Numbered from the stretch's first letter, positions 39,471-47,564 are shown. The stretch: 64,000 nt of DNA from JBAWWY01 sp037144355 (GCA_037144355.1 JBAWWY010000008.1:1-64000); one strand, 5' to 3'. The notes: generated from the letters alone by a model not told the origin. Numbers and translations are program-made.

Positions 39471-39586
39471 TACTTTGACAAACTTAATTGATTATTGGAA
39501 TGGGCTCAAAGATGGTGACGGAATGATAGATGATTATTTTATTGCATCCGAATGGTTGACGGATAAATAAAAATGGGAGGTCAAGG

Positions 39587-39802
39587 ATGGCAGACGACTA
39601 TGGATACTTCGGAAGTGGAGACGCCGGCTATGCGCATTATGTTGCTGCGTCAGGAGAAGACAGGGATCCAAAGAATGGCGGCAACGGCGGGGGACCCAAA
39701 AAAGGCGGCGGCCCAAACAGAGGTCGCGATTCGATGATAGGATGCCTTGGAATACTGCTAATTTTTGCCTTTCTTGCCATAATCGGGAACTTGGTTGATT
39801 AA
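39587..39802 (+). CDS. Small glycine-rich membrane protein
   Basis: 71 residues: an acidic, tyrosine-rich head, a Gly/Asn/Lys-rich middle (GGNGGGPKKGGGPNRG), and one C-terminal membrane helix (about residues 50-69). The start follows GGGAGGTCAAGG. Its codon use is more GC-rich than the surrounding genes. No family is recognised. Confidence 0.5.
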   Translation: MADDYGYFGSGDAGYAHYVAASGEDRDPKNGGNGGGPKKGGGPNRGRDSMIGCLGILLIFAFLAIIGNLVD

Positions 39803-39824
39803 TAATTATTAGGAGGCGAGTTAG

Positions 39825-39899
39825 ATGTTAAAAATTTTATGGTTTTGTACATTTGGGTTCTTTGTTTTTATTTACAAGTTGATGAAGGCAAATAGTTAG
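39825..39899 (+). CDS. 24-residue hydrophobic peptide
   Basis: A short frame with an excellent AGGAGG site 9 bp before its ATG. The peptide is a single hydrophobic helix (LKILWFCTFGFFVFIYKL) with a lysine-rich end. It follows the 71-residue membrane protein by 22 bp, so the two may form a small membrane unit. Real translation is likely from the ribosome binding site alone, but the role is unknown. Confidence 0.4.
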   Translation: MLKILWFCTFGFFVFIYKLMKANS

Positions 39900-39930
39900 G
39901 ATGCGCTGCCATAGAGCATAAGGAGGCAAC

Positions 39931-40359
39931 ATGGTTAATATTAAAATTGGTGATCTGCTACAGTGTGAGGAAGACATAATATGCCACCAGGTCAATACTT
40001 ACGGCGGAATGGGCGGAGGTGTGGCGGCTCAGATCAGAGCAAAATTCCCAAAGGCCAATCGCGAGTATGAAGAATTTTGCGCTGGGAAATCTGAAGGCGA
40101 GCTGATTGGGCAGGTTTGTGTTGTCTATTGTGGGGACAAGATTATTGCGAATATGTTTTCTCAAAGGGATTTTGATACTGATTATGAGGCGATGGAGAAG
40201 TGCCTGAAATGGCTAGTGAGCAATTACCCAGGGAAAAGCATTGCGCTGCCATTTGGGATCGGCTGTGGGATTGCTAGCGGGAACTGGGATAGGGTCTATG
40301 GGATAATTGAAGAGGCTTTTAAGGATTCCGCGGTTACACTGTATAAGTTTGCAGGATAG
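39931..40359 (+). CDS. Macrodomain protein
   Basis: This 142-residue protein is a stand-alone macrodomain (Appr-1''-p processing type), which binds or hydrolyses ADP-ribose derivatives. IGDLL, HQVNTYGGMGGGVA and the glycine-rich GIGCGIASGNW loop form the ligand pocket. The start follows AGGAGG. A close paralogue, about three quarters identical along its whole length, lies at 45866. The two probably arose by local duplication. Confidence 0.85.
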   Translation: MVNIKIGDLLQCEEDIICHQVNTYGGMGGGVAAQIRAKFPKANREYEEFCAGKSEGELIGQVCVVYCGDKIIANMFSQRDFDTDYEAMEKCLKWLVSNYPGKSIALPFGIGCGIASGNWDRVYGIIEEAFKDSAVTLYKFAG

Positions 40360-40364
40360 ATAGA

Positions 40365-40390
40365 GAGTTGGATGTGTCCAGCTCTTTTTT
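40365..40390 (+). terminator. Intrinsic terminator after macrodomain gene
   Basis: GAGTTGGA (40365-40372) pairs with TCCAGCTC (40377-40384), with one G-U pair, around a TGTG loop and is followed by six T residues. It ends the macrodomain transcript. Confidence 0.75.
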
Positions 40391-40433
40391 ATTGTGAGGA
40401 ATATGCTGCAATCGCAGGGGCGGCAAGGGAGAT
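40381..40433 (+). repeat. 53 bp repeat, copy 1
   Basis: Begins in the arm and T-tract of the terminator and continues for about 40 bp past it, to GGCAAGGGAGAT. A second copy (43910-43961) differs by three substitutions and one missing base. Confidence 0.7.
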
Positions 40434-40548
40434 GGGAGTCGAATAAAAGTTCGGCAGGGGCGGGAGAGATGGAGTATGATCTAAGTAAAGATATGATAAA
40501 ATACACATTAGATAAAATGCTATTGGATTTAGGAATGAAGGCGGTAAT

Positions 40549-42237
40549 ATGGAAGATTCAAAGCAAGAACTTATTCAAATATTAGATGAGCTTATTGTCA
40601 GGTATGAATATGAACTTGTTGAGTTTAAAGAAGCCAATAATGATTTCGATAAAGACAAAATTGGAAAGTATTTTTCAGCAATTAGCAATGAAGCAAATTT
40701 AAAAGACCGGCAATATGGATGGCTGATATTTGGTATTCGCGATAAAGATAAAAAAATTGTTGGCTCAGACTATCGAGATACAAATGGTTTAGATAAATTG
40801 AAGCAAGAAATATCAAACAATACTACCGGGAGAATTACCTTTATTGATATATTTGAAGTTTACCCGGAAATTGGCCAAGAGAAAAAACGAGTTATCATGT
40901 TTAAAATACCTGCAGCTGTGACTTCGATCCCAACAGGATGGAACAACCAATATTTTGGCAGAAATGGGGAATCTCTTGTTCCTCTTACTCTTGAAGAATT
41001 AGATCGAATAAGAACCCAGAAAGCACTAGATTGGTCAAAACAAGTGATTGAGGTTGCTAATCTTGAGCATCTTGATAAAGAGGCCATTGGTCTAGCCCGT
41101 GCACACTATAAAGTGAAAAACAACAACAAAGAACATATTGTTGCCGAAGTTGACAATATGAGGGACTTGGAATTTTTAACCAAAATAAAGTTGGTTTTAG
41201 ATAATAAAATCACAAATGCTGGAATGGTATTGCTAGGTAATAGCGATTATGATTATTTACTGGAGACACCCCCAAAAATAATGTGGCGACTCTATGATCA
41301 AAAGGGAAATGATAAAGATTACGAAATTTTCACAATTCCTTTTATAAAAGTTGTAGATAAAGTTTATGATAAGATCAGGAATCTCACTTATAGATATATG
41401 CCAAATCAATTGAGTCTATTTACAGAGGAAACCGAGCAATATGATCCAAGTTTGGTACGAGAACTGATATACAACTGTATTGCGCATCAGGATTATACAA
41501 TCGGTGGAAGAATTTACGTCAATGAATTTGAGGATGACAAGATAAGAGTAACAAATCCAGGATCATTTCTGCCCAAAAGTATCGAAGTTGTATTGATGCC
41601 GAGCTATTCGCCGCCATATTATAGGAACCAGATATTAGCTGAGGCTATGTCTAAATTAAACATGATAGATACTGCATCAATGGGCATTAGAAAAATTTTC
41701 AATATACAAAAGCAAAAGTATTTTCCACTGCCGGATTATGATTTTAATGATCCAAATATAGTAGCAGTAACCGTTTACGGCAAAATCATAAACGAAAATT
41801 ACACACGATTACTATATAACAATCAAGAATTAGAGCTGGATACAATATTTTTGCTGGATAAGGTGCAGAAAAGTATTGCACTATCAAAAGTAGATGCAGA
41901 AAAACTACGAAAACTTCGGTTGATTGAAGGAAAGTATCCGAATTTGTTTGTATCGTCTTCGGTTGCCAAAATAGTTAATGAGAAAGCACAATACATTAAA
42001 AATAAAGGCTTTGAAGATGAGTATTATAGGAAGATGATTGTAGCGTATCTAAATAATTTCGGGAGTGGAAAGAAAAAAGATTTTCTACTCTTGTTATTGA
42101 ATAAATTACCGGATATTTTGAGCGAAAAGCAAAAGGAAGATAAAATAAAAAACTTGCTTCAAAAGTTAAAAACAGATGGAGTTATTGACTTAGATGGAAC
42201 TAATCAAAGATTGTCTAACTGGGTAATCAAAAAATAG
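40549..42237 (+). CDS. Schlafen/AlbA-2 domain ATP-binding protein, RecG-C-like
   Basis: A 562-residue protein. The N-terminal third is an AlbA_2/Schlafen-type domain (VEFKEANNDFDKDKIGKYF, then FGIRDKDKKIVG). The central region has the HATPase_c_4 pattern of the RecG C-terminus-like transcriptional regulators (ELIYNCIAHQDY near 305, IRVTNPGSFLP near 335). The C-terminal part is probably winged helix. Family members bind nucleic acid and are often found near defence loci. The start follows AAGGCGG. It lies just after the repeat copy 1. Confidence 0.8.
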   Translation: MEDSKQELIQILDELIVRYEYELVEFKEANNDFDKDKIGKYFSAISNEANLKDRQYGWLIFGIRDKDKKIVGSDYRDTNGLDKLKQEISNNTTGRITFIDIFEVYPEIGQEKKRVIMFKIPAAVTSIPTGWNNQYFGRNGESLVPLTLEELDRIRTQKALDWSKQVIEVANLEHLDKEAIGLARAHYKVKNNNKEHIVAEVDNMRDLEFLTKIKLVLDNKITNAGMVLLGNSDYDYLLETPPKIMWRLYDQKGNDKDYEIFTIPFIKVVDKVYDKIRNLTYRYMPNQLSLFTEETEQYDPSLVRELIYNCIAHQDYTIGGRIYVNEFEDDKIRVTNPGSFLPKSIEVVLMPSYSPPYYRNQILAEAMSKLNMIDTASMGIRKIFNIQKQKYFPLPDYDFNDPNIVAVTVYGKIINENYTRLLYNNQELELDTIFLLDKVQKSIALSKVDAEKLRKLRLIEGKYPNLFVSSSVAKIVNEKAQYIKNKGFEDEYYRKMIVAYLNNFGSGKKKDFLLLLLNKLPDILSEKQKEDKIKNLLQKLKTDGVIDLDGTNQRLSNWVIKK

Positions 42238-42350
42238 TTTAGACAATAATTTAGACAATATAAATCCAATAAAGGCAAAAAAAGTGTTGAAATTCTAACG
42301 TAGTCTATTGGATAATATTATTATTTCCAATTGAATCAAGTGAGGGTATT

Positions 42351-43868
42351 ATGAATATTTCTAAATCTCGCTATGTTAGCTATTGCCAGTGTCCGAAGAA
42401 ACTTTGGCTTGAAATTAATCGCCCGGAGCTTGCTGATATAATGGATCAGACTGCCTTCAAGAACGGAACATTGGTGGGGGAACTTGCGCAGGGGCTATTC
42501 CCTGGGGGCACCGTGGTAAAGTTTGATGCAAACGACCCGAAAAATATTGAAAATATGATTTTGAGCACAAAAAAACTGATTGCCGAAAATAAGGATTTCA
42601 TTTATGAAGCTGCATTTGGGACGGAAGGTTTACTGGCAATTTGTGATGTCTTGGTAAGAGTTGAATCTAGCAATAATGATGATTGCCAAGATGCAAATAT
42701 TTTATATGATATTTATGAGGTGAAGAGTTCTACTAAGCTAAAGGAAGTATATCTGAAAGATGTTGCATTCCAACAGTATGTGCTTGGCGCCTGTGGAGTT
42801 AAAGTTCGTGATACTTATGTTGTCTATATTAATAATCAGTATGTCCGTAATGGCGAGTTAGATATTCAGAGTTTATTCATAATTGAGAAGGTAACTGAAC
42901 TTACTACGGCTATGCAAAACGATATTATTGGGACTTTGCCTGACGTCTTCAATTTACTTGAAATGGACGACGAGCCTTTGTACGACATCGGCCTCCAATG
43001 TTCGGAGCCTTATGTTTGCCAATTTGAAACTTATTGTTGGGCCCATATCCCAGAAATATCAGTTTTTAATATCAATAATTTAAGCAAGATAAAGAAATTT
43101 GATTACTACGCTAATGGCATCATTTCTTTTGAGGATCTTCGCGATCATAATATATCCCTTAATGAGAGTCAAAGAATTCAATTGGAGGCTGATTTAGAAA
43201 AGGTAGTAACCATCAATAGAAAAGCAATTACCTCATTCCTTGATTCCCTTTCCTTTCCACTTTATTTCTTAGATTTTGAAACTTTCATGCCGCCAGTTCC
43301 TCTTTATGACGGAACAAGACCTTATCAGCAGATCCCAAGTCAATATTCTTTGCATTACTTAGATTCACCGGGGGGCAAACTGGAGCACCGAGAATTTCTG
43401 GCTCAGGAAGGTCTAGATCCTAGGCCGTCTTTAGTAAAGAGATTGGTAGAGGACATACCGGCATTTGCCTGTGTTCTGGCTTATAATATGGCTTTTGAAA
43501 AAGGCATTATCAAGAATCTAGCCGAAAGCTTTCCTGCACAGCGAGAAGTGCTCATGAGCATTCACGATAATATAAAGGATCTGATGGAACCTTTTAAGAG
43601 CAAACATTATTATACAAAAGATATGCAAGGCAGCTTTTCCATTAAATATGTTCTCCCAGCGCTTTTCCCAGATGATGAGGATCTGTCATATCATAATCTT
43701 GATTTGATCCACGACGGAAACGAGGCAATGAACGCATATGCAGCACTAACCGAATTGTCTGAAGATGAAAGGCTTAAAGTCCGTCAAAGTTTGTTGGAAT
43801 ACTGCAAGTTGGATACCCTGGCAATGGTTAAAATTTGGGAAAAACTAAATGAGTTGATAAAGGCGTAA
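42351..43868 (+). CDS. DUF2779-type nuclease-like protein
   Basis: A 505-residue protein. The N-terminus carries the Cas4/RecB-like signature (SRYVSYCQCPKKLWLE) followed by a D...EVKSS active-site segment near residue 123. The C-terminal half has a DEDD-type exonuclease-like region: YFLDFETF near residue 307, CVLAYNMAFEKG near 383, and a late YCKLDTLAM motif near 484. This domain order is that of DUF2779 proteins. It probably degrades nucleic acid, but the substrate is unknown. A GTGAGGG site precedes the ATG. Confidence 0.8.
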   Translation: MNISKSRYVSYCQCPKKLWLEINRPELADIMDQTAFKNGTLVGELAQGLFPGGTVVKFDANDPKNIENMILSTKKLIAENKDFIYEAAFGTEGLLAICDVLVRVESSNNDDCQDANILYDIYEVKSSTKLKEVYLKDVAFQQYVLGACGVKVRDTYVVYINNQYVRNGELDIQSLFIIEKVTELTTAMQNDIIGTLPDVFNLLEMDDEPLYDIGLQCSEPYVCQFETYCWAHIPEISVFNINNLSKIKKFDYYANGIISFEDLRDHNISLNESQRIQLEADLEKVVTINRKAITSFLDSLSFPLYFLDFETFMPPVPLYDGTRPYQQIPSQYSLHYLDSPGGKLEHREFLAQEGLDPRPSLVKRLVEDIPAFACVLAYNMAFEKGIIKNLAESFPAQREVLMSIHDNIKDLMEPFKSKHYYTKDMQGSFSIKYVLPALFPDDEDLSYHNLDLIHDGNEAMNAYAALTELSEDERLKVRQSLLEYCKLDTLAMVKIWEKLNELIKA

Positions 43869-43895
43869 GGATAGGAATATTGTAGGGAAAATTGG

Positions 43896-43919
43896 GAGTC
43901 GGGGATCCGGCTCTTTTTT
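43896..43919 (+). terminator. Intrinsic terminator after DUF2779 gene
   Basis: GAGTCGG (43896-43902) and CCGGCTC (43907-43913), with one wobble pair, form a hairpin around GGAT, followed by six T residues. Confidence 0.7.
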
Positions 43920-43961
43920 ATTGTTAGAAATATGCCGCAATCGCAGGGCGGCAAGGGAGAT
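43910..43961 (+). repeat. 53 bp repeat, copy 2
   Basis: Second copy of the repeat at 40381-40433. It overlaps the terminator and supplies the first ten codons of the DUF1016 reading frame, so it marks a junction at that gene's 5' end. Confidence 0.7.
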
Positions 43962-44906
43962 AACTCTATTCGTAAGGCTAATGAAGAGTTAATTATACTT
44001 TATTGGAATGTTGGTAAATATATTTCAGAACAACTTGAGAGTCAAGAGTGGGGGAGTTCCTATGTGGATGAATTATCCTCATTCATTTCTGATAAATGCC
44101 CTGGTGTGAAAGGTTTTAATCGAAGAGGGCTTTATCGAATGAAACAGTTTTTTGAAACCTATACAGAAAAGGAATTTGTGTCAACACTGTTGACACAAAT
44201 CAACTGGTCAAATCATCTTGCAATATTGTCTTCATCAAAATCGGATGAAGAAAGGGAATTTTACATTAAACTCAGTATAAAAGACCGATATTCGGTAAGA
44301 GAATTACAAAGACAATTGGACAGTGGCTATTTTGAAAGATATATGCTTTCAAATGAAAAGTTAGAACCTTTACCTGCTCAAAGTAAACTCAAGAACAATT
44401 TTTTAGACTCTTATGCCTTAGAATTTTTAAGCCTTCCTGATAAATTTTCTGAACAAGAATTCAAGAAAGCTATTATAACCAATTTGAAAGACTTTATTCT
44501 CGAGATTGGGAAAGACTTTACCTTCGTGGGAGAAGAGTACAGAGTGATGGTTGGAAACAGCGATTATTATATTGATTTGTTGTTTTACCATAGAGGATTA
44601 GCCTGTTTGGTAGCCTTTGATTTGAAAATTGGGGCATTTAAACCAGAGCATCTGGGGAAAATGAATTTTTATCTTGAAGCAATTGATCGAGAACATAAAA
44701 GGAATAATGAAAACCCAAGTGTTGGGATTATTCTATGTGCAAGTAAAGGAGACGAAGTGGTTGAATTTGCTTTATCAAGATGTTTGTCGCCAACATTAAT
44801 ATCAGAATATACTTTAAAGCTCATTGATAAGAAGCTTTTAAGACAAAAGCTACATGAAATAACGGAAATGGCTGATTTCAAGCAGATTAAGAATGAAGAG
44901 CAATAA
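43932..44906 (+). CDS. DUF1016/YhcG-like PD-(D/E)XK nuclease, N-terminus replaced
   Basis: A 324-residue protein. From residue 13 on it follows the DUF1016 N-terminal helical domain (KANEELIILYWNVGKYI, then RGLYRMKQFFETY). It ends in the YhcG nuclease domain with YYIDLLFYHR and FDLKIGAF supplying the D...D-x-K residues. Family proteins usually begin some 20 residues earlier. Here the first ten residues (MPQSQGGKGD) come from the 53 bp repeat, and no ribosome binding site precedes the ATG. The gene may be a 5'-truncated copy that is poorly expressed or silent. Confidence 0.75.
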   Translation: MPQSQGGKGDNSIRKANEELIILYWNVGKYISEQLESQEWGSSYVDELSSFISDKCPGVKGFNRRGLYRMKQFFETYTEKEFVSTLLTQINWSNHLAILSSSKSDEEREFYIKLSIKDRYSVRELQRQLDSGYFERYMLSNEKLEPLPAQSKLKNNFLDSYALEFLSLPDKFSEQEFKKAIITNLKDFILEIGKDFTFVGEEYRVMVGNSDYYIDLLFYHRGLACLVAFDLKIGAFKPEHLGKMNFYLEAIDREHKRNNENPSVGIILCASKGDEVVEFALSRCLSPTLISEYTLKLIDKKLLRQKLHEITEMADFKQIKNEEQ

Positions 44907-44999
44907 TTCCACTGGTTCAAAGCTTTAGTGAACAAGCTACCATACAAACTGAAAAGCTCCTCGACTTTTGTATTATCTGGCCGTAACATGCCTATATGC

Positions 45000-45272
45000 C
45001 TATATGCCTAAATCCTTAAACATATCATCTGCATCTTTAAATTTTGGGGCCTTTGACTCAGCAATAAGTTCTGCCTCTTGCATCGCCGATAGTGTTGTAC
45101 TATTTGGCTTCTCTACCTTAAGGTTAAATGGTATTCCGCCATAAATAATAGCTTGATGTAAAAACATGTTAACCGCATCTGTAACGGTAATACCAAGAGT
45201 AGAAAATATTTTCTCTGCTTGTTCTTTGACATTTGGGTCTATTCGCATATTTAAGTTCGAAGTTTTAGCCAT
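45000..45272 (-). CDS. DinJ/RelB-type antitoxin, apparently orphan
   Basis: This 90-residue protein has the ribbon-helix-helix N-terminus of the RelB/DinJ family (LNMRIDPNVKEQAEKIF, then GITVTDAVNMFLHQAI) and an acidic toxin-binding tail. A YafQ/RelE-type toxin would be expected directly downstream (lower coordinates), but only about 90 bp without a matching frame separates it from the convergent DUF1016 gene. It is therefore an orphan, or the toxin has been lost. The start follows GAAGGGAG. A promoter with direct repeats precedes it. Confidence 0.82.
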   Translation of the reverse strand: MAKTSNLNMRIDPNVKEQAEKIFSTLGITVTDAVNMFLHQAIIYGGIPFNLKVEKPNSTTLSAMQEAELIAESKAPKFKDADDMFKDLGI

Positions 45273-45297
45273 TTAAATCACTCCCTTCTATAAATAT

Positions 45298-45330
45298 AAT
45301 GTATCACAATGTATGCACAATGTCAACATT
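45298..45330 (-). promoter_or_regulatory. Promoter and direct-repeat operator of the antitoxin gene
   Basis: On the minus strand TTGACA (45321-45326) and TACATT (45298-45303) are 17 bp apart. Between and over them, ACATTGTG occurs twice, 11 bp apart, and a third ACAT lies ahead. Paired sites one helical turn apart are typical of ribbon-helix-helix autoregulation. Confidence 0.55.
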
Positions 45331-45559
45331 GATGGAATACTATAAATCGACTACAAACTAATTTGTTGCCAAAAGAATAAAATATAAATATTTTGTGCCA
45401 CGATACTTCCGCAATACCGAATACAATGTAATTAAGAATTAGTATTGGGCGGTAAAACAAAAGCGGAAAAGGAGCGTGAGAGCAGTTGGGAGCATTGATA
45501 TTTTCATTTTGCTTGATGTTGATTTTGAAAGTTATGACTAAATAAGGAGAGGGATAATA

Positions 45560-45787
45560 ATGGGGAAAAAGTACATTAAAATTGAACCAATTGGAGAGCC
45601 AAGAACAATCTTCAGAGATGAAAGCGAAGTTGTTGAAGACACTTATGAAATAGTTTGTGAAAGATTGCAAGGAAAAAAAGAATATTTAGAAAAGTATAAA
45701 GGCACAGATTTGGAAATACTTTTACAAAACGGAATAGCCTACGATGAAGCTAAAAAATTAGCTATGGAAAAGGGTGAAAAAATATGA
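45560..45787 (+). CDS. Hypothetical protein
   Basis: This charged 75-residue protein has no recognised domain. The start follows AGGAGAGGG. Its stop overlaps by ATGA the start of the ADP-ribosylglycohydrolase remnant, so the two were once translated together. Small proteins of this size often precede ADP-ribosylglycohydrolase genes, but no function can be given. Confidence 0.5.
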   Translation: MGKKYIKIEPIGEPRTIFRDESEVVEDTYEIVCERLQGKKEYLEKYKGTDLEILLQNGIAYDEAKKLAMEKGEKI

Positions 45788-45879
45788 TAGGTTCAATTTG
45801 TGGAGACATAGTAGGATCGGTTTATGAATTCAATAATAAATCAAAGGTACTGGAGATAAAAATAAATGGTAAACATTAA
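45784..45879 (+). pseudogene. N-terminal remnant of ADP-ribosylglycohydrolase
   Basis: A 31-codon frame starting MIGSICGDIVGSVYEFNN, which is the conserved N-terminal signature of DraG/ADP-ribosylglycohydrolases. After about 18 residues the similarity ends, and the frame runs into the start of the macrodomain gene and stops. The full enzyme would be 250 or more residues. The rest seems to have been replaced by the macrodomain gene, which overlaps it by 14 bp. Confidence 0.6.
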
Positions 45880-46294
45880 GAACGGAGATCTTTTAAAGTG
45901 CGAGGAAGATATCATCTGTCACCAGGTTAATACATTTGGGGAAATGGGCGGAGGAGTTGCATATCAGATTAAAATGAAATACCCGAAGGCAAACAGGGAG
46001 TACGAAGAATTTTGCTTTGGGAAATCGGAAGAGGATTTGATTGGAGAGGTTTGCATGGTTGACTGCGGAGACAAGATTATTGCGAACCTGTTTTCACAAA
46101 GGGATTTTGATACGGACTATGAAGCATTGGCAAAGTGCCTGAAATTTGTTGCAGACAACTATAAGGGCAAAAGCTTGGCTATGCCATTGGGAATCGGTTG
46201 CGGTATTGCTAGCGGGAACTGGGATACTGTTTACGGAATTATTGAAGAGGCATTTACAGACTCTGAAGCTACACTGTATAAGTTTAAACCATAG
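45866..46294 (+). CDS. Macrodomain protein, paralogue
   Basis: This 142-residue macrodomain is about three quarters identical to the one at 39931, with the same pocket residues (HQVNTFGEMGGGVA, GIGCGIASGNW). One glycine of the first loop is glutamate here. Its start lies within the ADP-ribosylglycohydrolase remnant and has only a weak ribosome binding site (TGGAGATAAAAATA). It probably removes or binds ADP-ribose groups. Confidence 0.83.
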   Translation: MVNIKNGDLLKCEEDIICHQVNTFGEMGGGVAYQIKMKYPKANREYEEFCFGKSEEDLIGEVCMVDCGDKIIANLFSQRDFDTDYEALAKCLKFVADNYKGKSLAMPLGIGCGIASGNWDTVYGIIEEAFTDSEATLYKFKP

Positions 46295-46434
46295 ACACGA
46301 GCTAGCGTATAGAATTGGATTATAGCTTATGCGTTTGAAAAGACTAACTGGCATTTCTTTCATGTTTGACTATCAAGAAGCAAAAGAGTACAATAAATTG
46401 TACGTATAATACAATTGCAAAGGGGGAGTTAATT

Positions 46435-46707
46435 ATGATAGCTGTTAATTATTCAACTATTAGGGAGAATTTGAAAGCATATTGCGACAAGGTAACTGAA
46501 GATTATGAGACGGTAATTGTCACGAGAAAAGACGAAAAGAATGTAGTCATGATTTCCCTTGAGGAATATAACAATATCATGGAAAATCTCTTTATCATGA
46601 GCAATTCCAAGTACTATAATTATCTTTTAGAATCCAAAGCTGAGATTGATACAGGGAAAGTTGTTAAAAAGGAATGGACAGAACTCGAGGATTTGGCTAA
46701 TGGATAA
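46435..46707 (+). CDS. yefM: YefM/Phd-type antitoxin
   Basis: About 90 residues from the ATG at 46435, which has AGGGGGAG upstream; the open frame extends further left without a ribosome binding site. The N-terminus has the YefM pattern (MIAVNYSTIRENLKAYCDKV, then VMISLEEYNNIMENL) that binds the operator, and the C-terminus neutralises the toxin. It overlaps the YoeB gene start by 8 bp, as is usual for this pair. Confidence 0.9.
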   Translation: MIAVNYSTIRENLKAYCDKVTEDYETVIVTRKDEKNVVMISLEEYNNIMENLFIMSNSKYYNYLLESKAEIDTGKVVKKEWTELEDLANG

Positions 46708-46960
46708 ATTTTTCTCCGAAAAAGCCTGGAAGGATTATTTGGGCTGGTACGAAGAGGACAAACGAATTCTAAAAAAAATCAACGAAATAATTAGAGATAT
46801 TGATAGAAATGGAAACGATGGAATTGGAAAACCAGAAGCGCTGAAGCACCAACTTTCGGGATACTGGAGCCGAAAGATTTCGGACAAGGATCGACTTATA
46901 TATAAGATTAATGAAGGATCGATTTACATTATGGGCTGCAAAGGCCATTATGAGGATTGA
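46700..46960 (+). CDS. yoeB: YoeB/Txe-type toxin
   Basis: 86 residues starting at ATG 46700. It is a RelE-superfamily ribosome-dependent mRNA endonuclease with the family hallmarks: FFSEKAWKDYLGW, NGNDGIGKPEALKHQLSGYWSRKI, DRLIYKI and a final CKGHYED, in which the histidine and tyrosine are catalytic. It should cut mRNA at the ribosome when the labile YefM antitoxin is lost. A strong terminator follows. Confidence 0.92.
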   Translation: MDKFFSEKAWKDYLGWYEEDKRILKKINEIIRDIDRNGNDGIGKPEALKHQLSGYWSRKISDKDRLIYKINEGSIYIMGCKGHYED

Positions 46961-46976
46961 ACATAAATAAAAAAAG

Positions 46977-47006
46977 CTGCTCAAATAAAATTTGAGCAGT
47001 TTTTGA
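46977..47006 (+). terminator. Intrinsic terminator after yefM-yoeB
   Basis: CTGCTCAAA (46977-46985) and TTTGAGCAG (46991-46999) form a perfect 9 bp stem with a TAAAA loop, followed by a T-rich tract. Confidence 0.8.
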
Positions 47007-47049
47007 GTTTTTGAGTTTTATAGAGAAGTTCACGTTATATACGAGGAGG

Positions 47050-47316
47050 TTACCTTGTGCAGAAGAATCCGCCTTCAAGATTATGGCTCTTGTATAATTC
47101 GCAATCATTGCAGATACATGCTTTTTCTTCTTCGATACATCTGCTGTTTCCGAATGCGCAAAACATGCTGTCTACATGTTCAGCTTTAGATATGTCAGTG
47201 ATTGCACCCTTAACGATTCCTGGAACAGCTTTGATTTTGCAAGTGAAAGTGTAAGTAGGGCAAAGATGACATACACATTTGCCTAGATTGGCCATGGATT
47301 TTTCAATTGTACTCAT
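47050..47316 (-). CDS. DUF2769-type cysteine-rich protein
   Basis: About 88 residues starting from the ATG at 47316 behind AAAAGGAGGT. Nine or more cysteines are arranged as CVCHLC, TCKI, MFCAFG, RCIEEEKACICNDC and FFCTR. The pattern is that of DUF2769, small proteins that probably hold an Fe-S cluster or zinc. Function is unknown. Two 18 bp direct repeats lie just upstream. Confidence 0.75.
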   Translation of the reverse strand: MSTIEKSMANLGKCVCHLCPTYTFTCKIKAVPGIVKGAITDISKAEHVDSMFCAFGNSRCIEEEKACICNDCELYKSHNLEGGFFCTR

Positions 47317-47329
47317 AATTAGACCTCCT

Positions 47330-47371
47330 TTTAATAGTAATGATTTATACATATTTAATGGTAATGATTTG
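47330..47371. repeat. Two 18 bp direct repeats upstream of the DUF2769 gene
   Basis: TTTAATAGTAATGATTTA (47330-47347) and TTTAATGGTAATGATTTG (47354-47371) differ at two positions and are 24 bp apart. They lie between the ribosome binding site of the DUF2769 gene and its presumed promoter, a place suited to an operator. Confidence 0.5.
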
Positions 47372-47564
47372 TACTTATAATTTTATAGCTTTCAATGGGT
47401 AAAGTCAATCCCGCCAATTTGTGAAAATGTTCAAGAAAAATCTAGGAAATAGGCCAGCAGTCATTGACGTTGTGTTAGAAACAAAGAGGTCTGGGTACTA
47501 GCATACTTAAGAGTGAGGATACAAGTAAATCAAGCAAGTAGAGAGGATACCAGGAGGTAACAAT

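Noticed and set aside
39475..39570. 31-residue frame starting at TTG
   Set aside because: No ribosome binding site and no recognisable homology; it could be a gene remnant but cannot be supported.
44669..44989. 106-residue frame on the minus strand opposite the DUF1016 gene
   Set aside because: It is a shadow of the DUF1016 coding sequence; checked as a possible missing toxin for the DinJ-like antitoxin but has no RelE-family motif.
45477..45542. 21-residue frame starting at GTG with AAAAGGAGC upstream
   Set aside because: Too short and without recognisable features; the purine-rich stretch may be chance.
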